DNA of 64,000 nt from VGTK01 sp046327915 (lineage in GTDB: Bacteria; Desulfobacterota; Binatia; UBA12015): the NCBI GenBank assembly GCA_046327915.1, contig JAXLXO010000008.1:62001-126000 (forward strand), given 5' to 3'. Position numbers and translations under genes: made by a program. Shown here in pieces: positions 63,776 to 64,000 of the stretch (within the stretch, counting starts at the first letter, position 1; every line of letters begins with the position of its first letter). A model generated the notes under the pieces. The model did not search any database and was not told the origin of the DNA. It was given only the letters and a program-made list of their open reading frames with translations.

Positions 63776-64000
63776 CGTCCGAGCGGAACGAAGGGCCGCG
63801 CCTTGCCCGACGGTCCCGGCTCGATCGACGTCGTCACCTCGACGTCGAAGCGCGCCCGTTCGCCGAGTGCCGCGCGGGCCGCGGCCTCGATCGCGGTGAC
63901 CTTCGCCGCGTCCGGCGCGCCGAGCGGAACGATCCGCAGGACGATCGAGCGCGCGCCGCGCTGCACGAGCTGCTGCTGCCGGACCCACGCGAGGTGCGAT
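63772..64000 (-). CDS. Phenylacetate-CoA ligase/adenylate-forming enzyme, C-terminal fragment
   Basis: Only the last 75 codons are present; the gene continues past the right edge. LAWVRQQQLVQRG, then RSIVLRIVPLGAPDAAKVTAIEAAARAALGERARFDVEVTTSIEPGPSGKARPFV is the C-terminal subdomain of AMP-forming PaaK/F390-synthetase-like ligases, with the conserved Lys in PSGKARP that catalyses adenylation. The acid substrate cannot be told from this part. It converges with the TetR gene; their stop codons share CTAG at 63772-63775. Confidence 0.75.
   Translation of the reverse strand, partial: SHLAWVRQQQLVQRGARSIVLRIVPLGAPDAAKVTAIEAAARAALGERARFDVEVTTSIEPGPSGKARPFVPLGR

Overview
This is a very GC-rich, densely coded chromosomal segment of a Gram-negative bacterium. 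The Gram-negative call rests on an OprB-type porin, a Tat-exported molybdoenzyme with c-type cytochrome partners, lipoprotein and Sec signals, and outer-surface-like repeat proteins. Starts are often GTG and many neighbours share 1-4 base stop/start overlaps. The mix of BVMO, P450, LLM oxidoreductase, three SDRs, enoyl-CoA hydratase, acyl-CoA-associated phosphotransferase and small Cys-rich secreted proteins resembles soil deltaproteobacterial lineages such as Candidatus Binatia or Myxococcota. That placement is a low-confidence inference. I saw no rRNA, tRNA, CRISPR array, insertion sequence, integrase or prophage gene.

Layout. 1-4 kb: 3' end of a ModC-type ABC ATPase, a GT-C membrane glycosyltransferase, Sua5 and a methyltransferase. 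4-9.3 kb: a large exported GPW-repeat protein, a nitroreductase, and a c-type cytochrome fused to an HtrA-like module lacking its catalytic His and Ser. 9.3-14.5 kb: an SDR, a VapBC module, an FMN hydroxyacid oxidase, class III alcohol dehydrogenase (formaldehyde detoxification) and another membrane glycosyltransferase. 14.9-24.6 kb: extracellular proteins, namely a Pro/Ser/Thr-repeat protein with a one-base frameshift, an SGNH hydrolase, an SDR, a GH-like protein with a PKD domain, a sulfatase-fold protein and a pectate-lyase-like toroid protein. 24.7-34.4 kb: a periplasmic molybdenum hydroxylase operon (Mo subunit, 2Fe-2S subunit, dihaem cytochrome c), a divergent OprB porin, a two-gene chromate transporter and an FUSC-type exporter.

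34.5-42.2 kb: enoyl-CoA hydratase, a yellow/MRJP-like propeller, a second toxin-antitoxin pair with inverted repeats over its start, a VOC protein, and a three-gene group of EthA-like Baeyer-Villiger monooxygenase, TetR regulator and FAD oxidoreductase. Matching operators (GTATAC-N3-GTAYA) lie before the regulator and before the FAD enzyme. 42.3-50.2 kb: a second sulfatase-fold protein, a GT2-Rossmann fusion, a Cys-rich secreted protein with a strong terminator, then transglutaminase, ABC ATPase and ABC permease with a duplicated GTGA junction. 50.2-60.6 kb: SDR, GT39-like protein, P450, beta-lactamase-fold hydrolase, DoxX-like protein, LLM oxidoreductase, small secreted protein, phosphotransferase and an orphan hybrid-free histidine kinase. 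60.6-64 kb: a Cys-rich secreted protein with terminator, a coupled SRPBCC/MarR/fusion membrane protein/TetR cluster with palindromes over start codons, and the 3' end of a phenylacetate-CoA-ligase-like gene.

No single large island stands out. The most unusual items are the cytochrome c/pseudo-HtrA fusion, the frameshifted repeat protein, the self-consistent TetR operator pair, the sulfatase-fold enzymes with Thr at the nucleophile position, and the duplicated coupling junctions. All functions are read from sequence motifs and remembered families; no database search was run.
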